64,000 nucleotides of DNA from Sinomonas sp. ASV322 (GCF_030908245.1 NZ_JAVFJJ010000015.1:1-64000); one strand, 5' to 3'. Numbered from the stretch's first letter, positions 9,721-19,272 are shown. The notes: a model not told the origin generated them from the sequence alone. Program-made: numbers and translations.

Positions 9721-10845
9721 TCAGTTGGGGAGACGCACGGGCATGACGAGGTAGCGGTAGTCCGTCTCGTCGTCGCCGTCGAGCTCCTTCTGCGCCGTGA
9801 TCATGGCAGGCTTCGGGGCGCTCGTGAACGAGAACCTCACGAACGGGGTCTCGATGACGCTCAGCCCCTCGATGAGGTAGTGGGGGTTGAAGGCGACCGT
9901 GATGTCCTCGCCCGTGAGCTGCGATTCGAGCTCTTCGGAGGCCTGGGCGTCCTCGCCCGTCCCGGCGTCGAGCACGACAAGCCCCTCGCTGAAGGCCAGG
10001 CGAACGGGGGTGTTGCGTTCGGCGACGAGCGAGACTCGTCGAACGGCCTCGACGAGCTCCTGTGTCGAGACGACGGCATGGATCGGGGTGCTGTCGGGGA
10101 AGAGCGAGCGGATCTTGGGGTAGTCGCCGTCGACGAGGAGCGACGTCGTGGTGCGGCCGCCGCTTTCGAAGCCGACGAGCCGTGAATCGTCTTCGGCGAG
10201 GGCGATGTTGAGTTCGCCTGAGCCGCCGAGGGTCTTGGCCACCTCGTTGAGGGTCTTTGCCTTGACGAGCGCGCTGGTCGAAACGCTCGGAGTGGCAGGC
10301 TTCCAGGCGATTTCGCGGAGGGCGAGCCGGTAGCGGTCGGTGGCCAGGAGTGTGATGAGCCCGTCCTCGAACTCCATCCGGACGCCGGTGAGGATCGGCA
10401 GCGTGTCATCCTTGCTTGCCGCGATGATCACCTGCGACACGCCCTTCGCGAACGAATCCCCGGGAACTGCGCCGGTGATGGTCGGCAGCTCAGGTAGGGG
10501 CGGGTATTCCGATTCAGGCATCGTGGCGAGGTGGAACGAGCTTCGACGGCACGTGAGAGTCACCTTCGATCCGTCGGTTTCGACGTCGACAGGCGCGGCG
10601 GGGAGGCTGCGGCAGATGTCCGCGAGCAGGCGGCCTGAGACCAGGATCGTGCCTTCAGCGCTGATCTCGGCCGGGATCTCGAGACGAGCGGAGGTTTCGT
10701 AGTCGAAGCTGCTGAGGCTCACCACGCCGTCGTGTGCTCGAAGCAGGAGACCGGACAGGACAGGTACCGGGGGCCTTGGGGAGAGCGACCGTGCCGCCCA
10801 GCTCACAGCCTCGGTGAGGACATCCCGCTCGACTCGGAACTTCAC
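9721..10845 (-). CDS. dnaN: DNA polymerase III sliding clamp (beta)
   Basis: 374 residues from the GTG at 10845, giving MKFRVERDVLTEAVSWAARSL, the usual DnaN N-terminus. An upstream GTG at 10890 would add 15 residues that are not conserved and would leave the AAAGGCGGG ribosome site unused, so the shorter start is preferred. Three clamp domains are present, with the C-terminal FSFTSAPKPAMI and ending YRYLVMPVRLPN, the family's classic last strand. It forms the dimeric ring that tethers DNA polymerase III. Confidence 0.97.
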   Translation of the reverse strand: MKFRVERDVLTEAVSWAARSLSPRPPVPVLSGLLLRAHDGVVSLSSFDYETSARLEIPAEISAEGTILVSGRLLADICRSLPAAPVDVETDGSKVTLTCRRSSFHLATMPESEYPPLPELPTITGAVPGDSFAKGVSQVIIAASKDDTLPILTGVRMEFEDGLITLLATDRYRLALREIAWKPATPSVSTSALVKAKTLNEVAKTLGGSGELNIALAEDDSRLVGFESGGRTTTSLLVDGDYPKIRSLFPDSTPIHAVVSTQELVEAVRRVSLVAERNTPVRLAFSEGLVVLDAGTGEDAQASEELESQLTGEDITVAFNPHYLIEGLSVIETPFVRFSFTSAPKPAMITAQKELDGDDETDYRYLVMPVRLPN

Positions 10846-11301
10846 GGAAGGGTTCCCGCCTTTCAACGATTCGTGCGTCCCAGCGCGCACTGCCCACAGC
10901 TTAGCCGCAAGTTCCTCGGGTCGTTCAACGGGCTGGTGATTTGCCAGGACCGTGCGGGGTGGGGCGCAGGGCGAGCGGGTTCCTGTTGTCTAGCTGTTCA
11001 TGGAGTTTTTGGGATTCGTGGTGTTAATAACTGCTGTGGAAACTGTGGAAAAGCGCTTTCCGACCTGACGGACAGCGGGTTCGGGCTGTTCATGAGTTGT
11101 TGATCGGATGCGGACGATCGGGGGTGGTTCTGTGGATCGCAGGATTCTTGTCATTCAGCTCCTCCACAGAGCCGTGGTGAGTTTTAAGCCCATCCGGGGC
11201 ACCTGTGCACTTAACTTCCCACAGGGTTGTCCACAGGGTGCTGTTAATAAGGAATGACAAGAAGGGCGAGCGCCGGGTGCCAGGGGTTCCCGTGCCGGGG
11301 C
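10846..11301. other. dnaN-dnaA intergenic region, likely oriC
   Basis: 456 bases with no gene. DnaA-box-like 9-mers: TTGTCCACA at 11227-11235 (perfect actinobacterial box) and weaker ones TGTGGAAAC 11035-11043, TGTGGAAAA 11044-11052 and TGTGGATCG 11131-11139. AT-rich elements GTTAATAA occur at 11022-11029 and 11243-11250, each beside a box. This position and content are those of chromosomal oriC in most Actinobacteria. Fewer perfect boxes are present than expected for a main origin. Confidence 0.65.
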
Positions 11302-12714
11302 TCACGCCCCTCGCTGGGCCTGCTTGATCTTGTTCGTGAGCTCCGTGACCTGATTGAAGATCGCTCGCCGCTCGGCCATGAGTTCGCGGATCTTCCGGTC
11401 CGCGTGGATGACCGTCGTGTGGTCGCGTCCGCCGAGCACCTGGCCGATCTTGGGCAGGGACATGTCGGTGAGCTCGCGGCACAGGTACATCGCGATCTGG
11501 CGGGCTGTCACGAGAGTGCGCGTGCGCGACTTGCTGTTGAGCTCCTCGATCGAGAGCTTGAAGTAGGCGGCCGTCTCGTGGAGGATCTGGTCCGCCGTGA
11601 TCTCGAGCGACGAATCGTCCGTGATGAGGTCCTTGAGGACCATCTCGGCGAGAGCCACGTCGACCGGCTGCTTGTTGAGGCTCGCGAACGCCGTGACGCG
11701 GATGAGGGCGCCTTCGAGTTCGCGGATGTTCGAGGCGATCCGCGAGGCGATGTACTCGAGCACATCGTCCGGGGCGTAGAGGCCCTCGCTGTTGGCCTTC
11801 TTCCGAAGGATCGCGATACGGGTCTCGAGGTCCGGCGGCTGGATGTCCGTGAGGAGGCCCCACTCGAAGCGCGACTTCATGCGGTCCTCGAAGCCGTGCA
11901 GTGCCTTCGGCGGCTGGTCGGACGTGATGACGACCTGCTTGTTGCTGTTGTGCAGCGCGTTGAACGTGTGGAAGAACTCCTCCATCGTCCCCGTGCGGCC
12001 TGCGAGGAACTGGATGTCGTCGATGAGCAGGAGGTCCACGTTGCGGTACGTGGTTTTGAAGCTCGTGCCCTCGTCGTCGCGGATCGAGTTGATGAAGTCG
12101 TTCGTGAATTCCTCGGAGTTCACATAGCGGACGCGGATCCCCGTGTAGAGCCGGCGCGCGTAGTGGCCGATCGCGTGCAGGAGGTGGGTCTTGCCGAGGC
12201 CCGAGTCCCCGTAGATGAAGAGAGGGTTGTACGCCTTCGCGGGAGCCTCTGCGACGGCGACGGCGGCCGCATGGGCAAATCGATTCGAGGCGCCGATGAC
12301 GAAGGTGTCGAACGTGTACTTCGGGTTGAGGCGGCCGAACTCCTGGGACGTGCTCGGTGGCGTGGGCGCCGGCCGCAGGTCCGGCACGGGCTCGGGACGC
12401 TTGATCGGCTCAAAGATCTCTTCGCGGACGGGTACGAGCTCGGTGTCGACGTCGATCGCGCACCTGACGTCCTCAGAGAAGACCGAGCGGAGCGCGGCGT
12501 CGAGGGGTTCCTTGAGCTGGGTCTGGAGGACTTCGCGCGTGAGCTCGTTGGGGACCGCGACGAGGAGCGTCGAGCCGATGAGGCCCTGCGCCTGGGCGAG
12601 GGCTACGAATCCGCGCTGCCGCGGGCTGACCCGATCGTCCTCCTCGAGCAAGCGCACGACGCGCCGCCACGAACTGCCAACGGTGTTGGCCTCGTTCGCC
12701 TCGTCAGTTCCCAT
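11302..12714 (-). CDS. dnaA: Chromosomal replication initiator DnaA
   Basis: 470 residues from the ATG at 12714 (MGTDEANEAN), with AGAAGGG just upstream. Domain I is at about 15-95; linker domain II is short and Pro-rich (about 100-120), shorter than in Streptomyces. The AAA+ domain carries Walker A GDSGLGKTH (169-177) and Walker B LLLIDDIQF (228-236). Domain IV ends with the DnaA signature, including MSLPKIGQVLGGRDHTTV. The protein binds DnaA boxes and opens oriC. Candidate boxes lie on both sides of the gene and in a second, denser cluster at 21.4-21.8 kb. Confidence 0.98.
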   Translation of the reverse strand: MGTDEANEANTVGSSWRRVVRLLEEDDRVSPRQRGFVALAQAQGLIGSTLLVAVPNELTREVLQTQLKEPLDAALRSVFSEDVRCAIDVDTELVPVREEIFEPIKRPEPVPDLRPAPTPPSTSQEFGRLNPKYTFDTFVIGASNRFAHAAAVAVAEAPAKAYNPLFIYGDSGLGKTHLLHAIGHYARRLYTGIRVRYVNSEEFTNDFINSIRDDEGTSFKTTYRNVDLLLIDDIQFLAGRTGTMEEFFHTFNALHNSNKQVVITSDQPPKALHGFEDRMKSRFEWGLLTDIQPPDLETRIAILRKKANSEGLYAPDDVLEYIASRIASNIRELEGALIRVTAFASLNKQPVDVALAEMVLKDLITDDSSLEITADQILHETAAYFKLSIEELNSKSRTRTLVTARQIAMYLCRELTDMSLPKIGQVLGGRDHTTVIHADRKIRELMAERRAIFNQVTELTNKIKQAQRGA

Positions 12715-13214
12715 GTGCCCTTCTCGCCGTCCATGCAGTGCTCTGTCTTGTTGCTGCGCAGCCACCGTTTTCCACACGGCTATCCACACGTGCGCATGGG
12801 GTGCATTGAGCAAGCCTAGAGGACGGAGAAACCAGATGAGAACTGGGAACGGCCGCGCTGTGAATTACACTGATGGAGTTCGCCGCGTGAACCGCGGCGC
12901 CACGCTGTCCACAGGCTCGACGTGCAATTCACCACAGCTGGGGACAACGTCCTGAGAGTTGGCTCAGGCCGTCCTTCGGCGACCCTTCGGTTTGCTGCTG
13001 AGTTTGACGGCTGTGCCGTCCTTGCCCTAACGTCGTTAAGTCCTTTGTGTCTGCCTACTGTCCTGTCGCATGCCCCCGAACGCCTGGTCCAGCCCTGAAA
13101 GCTGGCGTGGCGGTCGGCATGAGGCGCGGCGGGGCGGCAGGCACCGCATATACGCGTCCGCCTGGCTCAACCGTGCCATCCGGGTGAGGCGCCGGAACCC
13201 ACTGGAGTGACACC
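12715..13214. other. dnaA-rpmH divergent intergenic region with DnaA-box-like sites
   Basis: 500 bases between divergent dnaA and rpmH. It holds TTTTCCACA 12768-12776, CTATCCACA 12780-12788, CTGTCCACA 12905-12913 and TGGGGACAA 12939-12947, each one or two bases from a DnaA box. These sites sit where the dnaA promoter must be, so autoregulation of dnaA is a simple reading; a bipartite origin flanking dnaA is the alternative. The rpmH promoter lies at 13004-13033. Confidence 0.55.
13004..13033 (+). promoter_or_regulatory. Candidate rpmH promoter
   Basis: TTGACG (13004-13009), an 18-base spacer, then TAACGT (13028-13033), in front of rpmH. The hexamers resemble housekeeping actinobacterial promoters. 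The leader to the GTG would be about 175 bases. Confidence 0.45.
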
Positions 13215-13352
13215 GTGAGCAAGCGGACTTTTCAGCCGAACAACCGCCGTCGTGCCAAGAAGCACGGCTTCCGCCTTCGCATGCGTACCCGCGCCGGCCG
13301 TGCCATCCTGGCTGCCCGCCGCTCCAAGGGCCGCGCAGAGCTCTCGGCCTAA
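13215..13352 (+). CDS. rpmH: 50S ribosomal protein L34
   Basis: 45 residues with a GTG start at 13215 and stop TAA at 13350-13352. The sequence [20 protein letters not shown] and the [17 protein letters not shown] tail are diagnostic of L34. A GGAG motif lies about 8 bases upstream. It is the first gene of the plus-strand block, with rnpA 50 bases downstream. Confidence 0.97.
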   Translation: MSKRTFQPNNRRRAKKHGFRLRMRTRAGRAILAARRSKGRAELSA

Positions 13353-13402
13353 GCCGGGCTCAGCCCTCGGCCTGCGGGTGATGCAGCGTTAGGAGCCCTG
13401 AC

Positions 13403-13786
13403 GTGCTTCCCGCCCGCAACCGACTGCGAACGAGCGTCGATTTCTCGCATACCGTACGTTCCGGCGTCCGCCAAGGGCGCCGGAACGTCGTGCTGTATGC
13501 GGCTCTTTCGGACGACGGCGCGCCGTCGCGGTTTGGCTTCATCGTCTCCAAGGCGGTGGGGAACGCCGTCACCCGCAACCTCGTTAAGAGGAGGCTGAGG
13601 GAAGCCGGCGCGGAGACGCTCCGGGAGAGGCCGAGGGGCGTTGACGTCGTCGTGCGGGCTCTTCCCGCCGCGGCGTCCGCCGACTGGCCTTCCCTCCGAA
13701 GCGATTACGTCTCAGCTTTGCGCGGAGCGGTGCGGAAACTCGCGATGGGGTTGCGACAGGAGGACGTCGATGGCAGCGGTGAGTGA
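13403..13786 (+). CDS. rnpA: Ribonuclease P protein component
   Basis: 127 residues. Protein subunit that helps RNase P RNA bind pre-tRNA 5' leaders. The RNR signature region is VSKAVGNAVTRNLVKRRLRE (about 52-71), with an FGFIVSK strand before it. The gene overlaps yidD by 17 bases and so is translationally linked to it. The N-terminus MLPARNRLRTS is typical. Confidence 0.95.
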   Translation: MLPARNRLRTSVDFSHTVRSGVRQGRRNVVLYAALSDDGAPSRFGFIVSKAVGNAVTRNLVKRRLREAGAETLRERPRGVDVVVRALPAAASADWPSLRSDYVSALRGAVRKLAMGLRQEDVDGSGE

Positions 13787-14180
13787 CGCTCCACGGGGCC
13801 ATGCCCCGCGGGAGTGGTTCGCCGTCGTCGGACGCTTCGTCTGGAACGTGCCGCGGAACGTGCTCATCGTCTTGCTCGTCGTCTACCGCGCCGTCATCTC
13901 ACCGCTCTATGGGCAGGTGTGCCGGTTCTACCCCTCTTGCTCCGCATACGCGCTCGAGGCCGTCACAGTTCACGGGGCTGTGCGAGGATCGTATCTGGCG
14001 GTTCGTCGGCTTGCGCGCTGCCACCCCTGGAACTCCGGCGGACTGGATCCTGTGCCCGATGGGCACCGGCACTGGCCCGCCGGCCGCACGCCGCGGATCG
14101 TGGTGCTCAACCACCCGGACCGCTACTGGAAAGACGAGCCGGGCTCTGGTGGCCTGACGGCTTTCGACACGAGGAAATAG
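13770..14180 (+). CDS. yidD: Membrane insertion efficiency factor YidD
   Basis: 136 residues from the ATG at 13770 inside the end of rnpA, chosen because AGGAGG lies 6 bases upstream. An amphipathic/hydrophobic helix (LIVLLVVYRAVISPLYG, about residues 30-46) is followed by the diagnostic CRFYPSCSAYALEAV with two conserved cysteines, and the helix-turn ending in RCHPWNSGGLDPVP. YidD assists YidC-dependent membrane protein insertion. yidC follows 9 bases later. Confidence 0.93.
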   Translation: MAAVSDAPRGHAPREWFAVVGRFVWNVPRNVLIVLLVVYRAVISPLYGQVCRFYPSCSAYALEAVTVHGAVRGSYLAVRRLARCHPWNSGGLDPVPDGHRHWPAGRTPRIVVLNHPDRYWKDEPGSGGLTAFDTRK

Positions 14181-14189
14181 GGAAAACAC

Positions 14190-15152
14190 ATGGACCCTCT
14201 GGGGACAATACTCCTGCCCTTCGAGTGGCTGGTCTCCTTCGTCATGGTGGCCTTCCACGAGGCGCTCTCGTTCATCGGCCTGCCCGCTGCAAGCGGCTGG
14301 ACGTGGACGTTCTCGATCATCGGGCTCGTGCTCGTGATCCGTGCCGCCCTCATCCCTGTCTTCGTCAAGCAGATCAAGGCCCAGCGCGGCATGCAGCTGC
14401 TGCAGCCGGATCTCCAGAAGCTCCAGGCCAAGTACAAGGGCAAGACTGATCAGCTCTCGCGCCAGGCCATGGCCCAGGAGCAGATGGCCCTGTACAAGCA
14501 CCACGGCACGAATCCGTTCTCCGCGTGCCTCCCCATGCTCATCCAGATGCCGTTCTTCTTCGGCCTCTTCCGAGTGCTGTCCAACGTCAGCGGCGCTCAG
14601 ACCAACAATCCGGGCATCGGGGCGATGTCCACCGATCAGGTCAATCAGTTCCACGGTTCAAGCATCTTCGGCGCGCCGCTTTCTGCGTCGCTCCTGCACG
14701 GCGGTGGTGGGGACGCCGTCGTCGTCGCCGTTCTCTCGATCCTCATGATCGTCGCGATGACCGCCTCGCAGTTCATCACGCAGAAGCAGATCATGGCGAA
14801 GAACATGTCCGAGGCCGCGATGCAGAGCCCGTTCATGCGCCAGCAGAAGATCCTCCTCTACATCCTCCCGCTCGTCTTCGGCGTGGGCGGCATCAACTTC
14901 CCCATCGGCGTCCTCATCTACTGGACCATCAGCAACCTCTGGACGATGGGCCAGCAGTTCTACGTCATCCGACGCATGCCCGCCCCCGGTTCGCCGGCCG
15001 CGAAGGCCCTCAATGAGCGGCGTGCCGCGAAGGGCCTCGCTCCCATTGACGTGACGACCGGGAAGGCCATGAAGCCCGAGGACATCCCGCCGCCCCCTGA
15101 GCCCAAGGGCCAGCGTCAGCAGCCGCAGCGCAAGAACCGGAGGAAGAAGTGA
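14190..15152 (+). CDS. yidC: Membrane protein insertase YidC
   Basis: 320 residues, the short actinobacterial form without the large periplasmic P1 domain. Five hydrophobic segments: about 8-30, 33-55, 110-130, 165-192 and 228-256. The conserved core is seen as ALIPVFVKQIKAQRGMQ and PFFFGLFRVLSNV. The basic C-terminal tail ends QPQRKNRRKK, which may contact ribosomes. The stop overlaps the khpB GTG (GTGA). Confidence 0.95.
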   Translation: MDPLGTILLPFEWLVSFVMVAFHEALSFIGLPAASGWTWTFSIIGLVLVIRAALIPVFVKQIKAQRGMQLLQPDLQKLQAKYKGKTDQLSRQAMAQEQMALYKHHGTNPFSACLPMLIQMPFFFGLFRVLSNVSGAQTNNPGIGAMSTDQVNQFHGSSIFGAPLSASLLHGGGGDAVVVAVLSILMIVAMTASQFITQKQIMAKNMSEAAMQSPFMRQQKILLYILPLVFGVGGINFPIGVLIYWTISNLWTMGQQFYVIRRMPAPGSPAAKALNERRAAKGLAPIDVTTGKAMKPEDIPPPPEPKGQRQQPQRKNRRKK

Positions 15153-15766
15153 CCCCTGCCGAGACCACCGCAGTGAACGGAACCGACGACAGCCTGGAGT
15201 GGGCGAACGCCCACGAGGACGCCGAAGCCGCTGAAGCTTCTGATGACGTCGCCGAGTCCGCGGAGAACGGCACCGATGAGGGTGCCGACGAGGTTCCCCT
15301 GAGCCGCCTCGAAGAAGAGGGCGACGTCGCGGCAGACTACCTCGAGGAGCTCCTCGACATTGCCGACATCGACGGCGACATTGACATCGAGGTGCGTGGC
15401 GGCCGGACCTATCTCTCGGTCATCGGCGACGAGAACGCCCAGGGTCTCGACACCCTTGTCGGCGACGGCGGCGAGGTGCTCGAAGCCCTTCAGGAGCTCA
15501 CGCGGCTCGCCGTGCTCTCCCAGACGGGCTCGCGTTCGCGCCTTGTCCTCGACATCAATGGCTATCGGGGCGAGCGGACCAAGTACCTCCACTCTGTCGC
15601 CGAGGATGCCGTCGCGAAGGTCAAGGCGGATGGCACCCCCGTTCACCTCGATCCGATGAGCTCGTACGAGCGCAAGATCGTCCACGACGTCGTTGCCGAT
15701 CTGGGCTTCGCGAGCGAGTCCGAAGGCGAAGGGGCCAAGCGCCACATCGTCGTCTCGGCCGCCTGA
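15149..15766 (+). CDS. KH-R3H RNA-binding protein (KhpB/Jag)
   Basis: 205 residues, GTG start overlapping the yidC stop by 4 bases. The first 60 residues are strongly acidic (Glu/Asp/Ala-rich), replacing the Jag-N domain of Firmicutes. A KH domain follows (about 70-130: LEELLDIADIDGDIDIEV and the IGDENAQGLDTLVGDGG loop), then an R3H domain (about 135-205) with the R-x-x-x-H signature ERKIVHD. KhpB partners with KhpA in RNA binding and affects cell-envelope growth in other bacteria. Confidence 0.9.
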   Translation: MTPAETTAVNGTDDSLEWANAHEDAEAAEASDDVAESAENGTDEGADEVPLSRLEEEGDVAADYLEELLDIADIDGDIDIEVRGGRTYLSVIGDENAQGLDTLVGDGGEVLEALQELTRLAVLSQTGSRSRLVLDINGYRGERTKYLHSVAEDAVAKVKADGTPVHLDPMSSYERKIVHDVVADLGFASESEGEGAKRHIVVSAA

Positions 15767-15767
15767 C

Positions 15768-16469
15768 GTGGCGGAGGAGCACGCGCCGTCTGCCGCGCGC
15801 GACGCGTCGATGGGAGCGGCCGACGGCGGTCTTCCGGACTTGGCGGGGGCGGAGCTCGCGGCCGCGGAGAAGCTTTTTGGCGATCGACTCGAGCTGGCAC
15901 GACGATACGTCGACCACCTCGCGACGTCGGGCCTCGAGCGCGGCCTGATTGGACCGCGCGAAGTGCCGCGTCTCTGGAGCCGGCACGTGCTCAATTGCGC
16001 CGTCATCGAGTCGGAGTTCTCCCACGGCGCCCTCGTGGCCGATGTCGGAAGCGGGGCCGGGCTGCCCGGCCTATGTCTCGCACTCGCCCGCCCGGACCTC
16101 ACGCTGATCCTCATCGAGCCTCTCGAGCGCCGGGTGGTCTGGCTCGAGGAGGTCGTCGCGGATCTCGGGCTGACCAATGTTCGCGTCTTTCGCATGCGGG
16201 CCGAGCAGGCTGTCGACCTCGTGAACGCCGACTACGTGACCGCGCGGGCTGTCTCGGCCCTCGCCACACTCATCCCGCTCACCCTTCCGCTTCTCGGCGG
16301 TTCGGGAACGCTCGTCGCGATCAAGGGGCGCAGCGCTGCCGAGGAGATCGAAAAGGCGGCGAAGGCAATCAAGAAGTACCACGGCCGGAATCCGCAGATT
16401 CGCGTCCTCGGGGAGGGCCTCCTCGAGGAGCCGACGACAGTCGTGAGGATTGACGCCGGCCGTGCCTGA
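15768..16469 (+). CDS. rsmG: 16S rRNA (guanine-527-N7)-methyltransferase
   Basis: 233 residues from a GTG at 15768, one base after the khpB stop; an ATG at 15810 is the alternative, giving 219 residues. RsmG methylates G527 of 16S rRNA using S-adenosylmethionine. The SAM motif VADVGSGAGLPGLCLAL lies near residue 88, the LIEPLERRVVWLEEV acidic motif follows, and VTARAVSALATL and AIKGRSAAEEI complete the family pattern. Neither start has a clear Shine-Dalgarno; coupling to khpB is likely. Confidence 0.93.
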   Translation: MAEEHAPSAARDASMGAADGGLPDLAGAELAAAEKLFGDRLELARRYVDHLATSGLERGLIGPREVPRLWSRHVLNCAVIESEFSHGALVADVGSGAGLPGLCLALARPDLTLILIEPLERRVVWLEEVVADLGLTNVRVFRMRAEQAVDLVNADYVTARAVSALATLIPLTLPLLGGSGTLVAIKGRSAAEEIEKAAKAIKKYHGRNPQIRVLGEGLLEEPTTVVRIDAGRA

Positions 16470-16540
16470 TCCGGGGAAGGGCCGAGCCCACCCGCTAGGC
16501 TAGAGTGAGGAGACGTACGCGAACCGGGAGTGAGTGAACA

Positions 16541-17575
16541 GTGAGCAGTGACGAGTCATCGGCACAGCGGATTCCGCCCTTCGTATCGCTGGGGCCAGCT
16601 CGCTCGTCAACCGTCGCACAGTCTCTTGCTTCTCAACCCGCTCAGGTTGATTCCACCGCTTCTCGCGGACCCGCCAACGGGTCATCGCCCGGGATCAGCA
16701 TCGATGAGTCGAGCCCGATTGGGAGCCAGCTCGCGAACGAAACGAAGCGCCGAGAGCGGCTCAGCCAGCGCCAGCTCCGCAGGCCGGACGCCACGCGGAT
16801 CTTCACCGTATCGAACCAGAAGGGCGGCGTCGGCAAAACCACGACGACGGTGAATATCGCCGCGGCCCTCGCGGCCTCGGGCCTCAACGTCCTCGTGATC
16901 GACATCGACCCGCAGGGCAATGCGTCGACCGCCCTGGGCATCGAACACCACGCCGACGTGGAGAGCATCTACGACGTGCTCATCAACGATCTTGCACTCG
17001 CCGACGTCGTCCGTCCGTGCCCAGACGTCGAGCGGCTCGAGTGTGCGCCGGCCACGATTCATCTCGCGGGGGCCGAGATCGAGCTCGTCTCACTCGTTGC
17101 CCGCGAACAGCGCCTGCGGCGCGCGATCGACAACTACGCGAAAGAACGCGTGGCCCAGGGCCTTGAGCGGTTGGACTACATTTTCATCGACTGCCCGCCG
17201 AGCCTCGGCCTCCTGACGGTCAACGCGTTCTGTGCGGCCGGCGAGGTGCTCATCCCCATCCAGTGCGAGTACTACGCGCTTGAGGGACTCAGCCAGCTCC
17301 TCAATAACATCGGGATGATTCAGAAGCACCTCAACGGCGATCTTCGAGTTTCCACGATCCTGCTGACGATGTACGACGGTCGCACGAACCTTGCGGCGCA
17401 GGTTGCGGCCGAGGTTCGTGAGCATTTCCCGAACCAGGTCCTTGAGGCTGTTGTGCCGCGCTCCGTTCGCATCTCGGAGGCTCCGAGTTACCAGCAGACG
17501 GTCATGACGTATGACCCGTCGTCGACCGGGGCACTCTCCTACATGGAGGCTGCGGCGGAAATCGCCGAGCGTTAG
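16541..17575 (+). CDS. parA: Chromosome partitioning ATPase ParA
   Basis: 344 residues, GTG start. Deviant Walker [11 protein letters not shown] at 94-103, Walker B region [12 protein letters not shown], and [14 protein letters not shown] identify ParA/Soj. An N-terminal extension of about 85 Ser/Pro-rich residues precedes the ATPase, which in Soj starts almost at residue 1. ParA-ATP binds DNA non-specifically and moves ParB-parS complexes apart. parB follows after 56 bases, and four parS-type sites lie 0.4-5.7 kb downstream of parB. TAGAGT at 16501-16506 is a possible -10 box. Confidence 0.96.
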   Translation: MSSDESSAQRIPPFVSLGPARSSTVAQSLASQPAQVDSTASRGPANGSSPGISIDESSPIGSQLANETKRRERLSQRQLRRPDATRIFTVSNQKGGVGKTTTTVNIAAALAASGLNVLVIDIDPQGNASTALGIEHHADVESIYDVLINDLALADVVRPCPDVERLECAPATIHLAGAEIELVSLVAREQRLRRAIDNYAKERVAQGLERLDYIFIDCPPSLGLLTVNAFCAAGEVLIPIQCEYYALEGLSQLLNNIGMIQKHLNGDLRVSTILLTMYDGRTNLAAQVAAEVREHFPNQVLEAVVPRSVRISEAPSYQQTVMTYDPSSTGALSYMEAAAEIAER

Positions 17576-17631
17576 TTTTTCACACAGGTCACACCCTCCG
17601 TGGTCGAGGGTTCGAGGGAGGAAGTCCGCGC

Positions 17632-18861
17632 ATGAGCGAGAAGCGCCGAGGCCTGGGCCGTGGCCTGGGAGCTCTGATTCCGAGTTCCGGCACGGTCTCG
17701 GGTGGGACTGCCGCGCCGTCGCGTCCGGTTGACCTCTTCTTCCCCGAGTCGCGCAGTTCGAGTGAAGAGCGTGCGACGGCTGAGGAGACCGCCGCCCCGC
17801 AGAAAGAGGCTGAGGCTGCGAACTCGGCTGCGCCGGCAGCGGCTGAGGGGGAGCGTTCGACGGCGGCAGGGCTTGCCTCGGAGTCCGCCGCCCAAGTCGA
17901 GGAACGCCCGACGACGAAGCGCTCGCCTTCTCCGTCAAAAGGGTCGGGATCGCGAAGCGGTTCCGAGCGGCGCAAGAGCACGTCCGAGGAAGGCCCTTCC
18001 TCGTCTGCGGGCGGATCGGGCGAAGATGAGCTCGATCTTGTCGAGGTTCCCGGCGCGCAGTTCGCCGAGCTTCGAGTCGGTGACATCCATCCGAACCGCA
18101 AGCAGCCTCGCAGTGTCTTCGATGAAGACGAGATGGCTGAACTTGTGCACTCAGTTCGCGAAATTGGCGTTCTTCAACCGATTGTCGTCCGTCGATCAAC
18201 CGAACCTGGTAGCGAAAGCTACGAGCTCGTCATGGGCGAGCGTCGCTGGCGCGCCGTTCAACAAGCCGGCCTCGAGACGATACCCGCCATCATCCGTGAC
18301 ACGAGTGATGACGACCTCTTGCGCGACGCACTCCTCGAGAACCTGCATCGCAGCCAGCTCAATCCGTTGGAAGAGGCGGCCGCGTACCAGCAGCTTCTCG
18401 AGGACTTCGGGACGACCCATGAAGAGCTTGCCGACCGTATTGGTCGCTCGCGTCCGCAGGTCTCCAACACGATTCGCCTTCTGCGCCTTCCGCCGCTTGT
18501 GCAGCGGCGCGTTGCCGCGGGTGTCCTTTCCGCCGGCCACGCCCGCGCGTTGCTTTCTCTCCCAGATGCCGGGGCCATGGAACGCGTCGCGCAGCGCATC
18601 GTTGCTGAAGGCCTCTCGGTGCGGGCCACGGAAGAGGCCGTTGCCCTGTATCAGGACCCGGGGGAGCCTCGCCGCAACAACATCCCCAAGCCGAACGCTC
18701 GGCACGAACGGCTCGACTTCCTGGCCTCGACGCTTGCCGACCGCCTCGACACGAGCGTGAAGATCACACTCGGTGCTCGCAAGGGCCGCGTGAGCATCGA
18801 GTTTGCGAGTGTTGAGGATCTGAATCGCATCATGGGTGTTTTGAACCCGGGCGCGGAGTAG
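17632..18861 (+). CDS. parB: CTP-dependent parS-binding protein ParB
   Basis: 409 residues. The N-terminal [14 protein letters not shown] motif (4-17) is the ParA-contacting segment. A long low-complexity linker (about 20-140) rich in Ser, Glu and Ala follows, then the ParB/Srx fold with the CTP motif GERRWRA at 202-208, the helix-turn-helix parS reader (about 261-283, [20 protein letters not shown]), and a C-terminal dimerisation domain. ParB loads at parS as a CTP clamp and spreads. The recognition-helix region is of the Spo0J type that reads TGTTTCACGTGAAACA, and sites of that sequence occur just downstream. Confidence 0.96.
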   Translation: MSEKRRGLGRGLGALIPSSGTVSGGTAAPSRPVDLFFPESRSSSEERATAEETAAPQKEAEAANSAAPAAAEGERSTAAGLASESAAQVEERPTTKRSPSPSKGSGSRSGSERRKSTSEEGPSSSAGGSGEDELDLVEVPGAQFAELRVGDIHPNRKQPRSVFDEDEMAELVHSVREIGVLQPIVVRRSTEPGSESYELVMGERRWRAVQQAGLETIPAIIRDTSDDDLLRDALLENLHRSQLNPLEEAAAYQQLLEDFGTTHEELADRIGRSRPQVSNTIRLLRLPPLVQRRVAAGVLSAGHARALLSLPDAGAMERVAQRIVAEGLSVRATEEAVALYQDPGEPRRNNIPKPNARHERLDFLASTLADRLDTSVKITLGARKGRVSIEFASVEDLNRIMGVLNPGAE

Positions 18862-18888
18862 GCGGAGTATTCCCTCCGGGGTCGCGAT

Positions 18889-18924
18889 GACAGGGCCTCG
18901 TCCGTTATGGGCGGGGCCCTTGTC
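18889..18924 (+). terminator. Hairpin after parB
   Basis: GACAGGGCC (18889-18897) pairs with GGCCCTTGTC (18915-18924) with one bulge, 28 bases after the parB stop. There is no T-tract, so it may act as a weak terminator or only as an mRNA 3' end stabiliser. Confidence 0.4.
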
Positions 18925-19256
18925 ATGTGCAGAGGGCTGTCGCGGTGGTGCGGTCTCCTGGTCGTGTGGCTGGCCTGTTCGTGCGCCGGTGCCCGCGGAT
19001 TGCTTGGGACTGGCAGCTCCTCCTTGCCGCTGAACGACACACGGTGCCTCTGCCGCCCGCATCGTTGCCTGACCTGCGCCTCGTCGGGCTGGTTTCAATG
19101 CACCTAGGGAGCCGTCGTGCGCCGCTCAAGAGCTACCGCGGATAGAAGCGCGCCGAGTGGTTTGCCGTGGGGTGCACTGCAGCCGGAAATGATCGACCAC
19201 ACCGGGGTCTCGCTGTCGGCGAGGGGATCGTTGAGCAGCAGTCGCACTGGACGTGG

Positions 19257-19272
19257 TGTTTCACGTGAAACA
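19257..19272. promoter_or_regulatory. parS site 1 (perfect)
   Basis: TGTTTCACGTGAAACA, identical to the 16-bp Spo0J/ParB consensus palindrome. It lies 396 bases past the parB stop. Confidence 0.95.

Noticed and set aside
10846-10890. Upstream GTG start of dnaN at 10890
   Set aside because: It adds 15 non-conserved residues; the GTG at 10845 gives the standard MKFRVERDVL start with a ribosome site.
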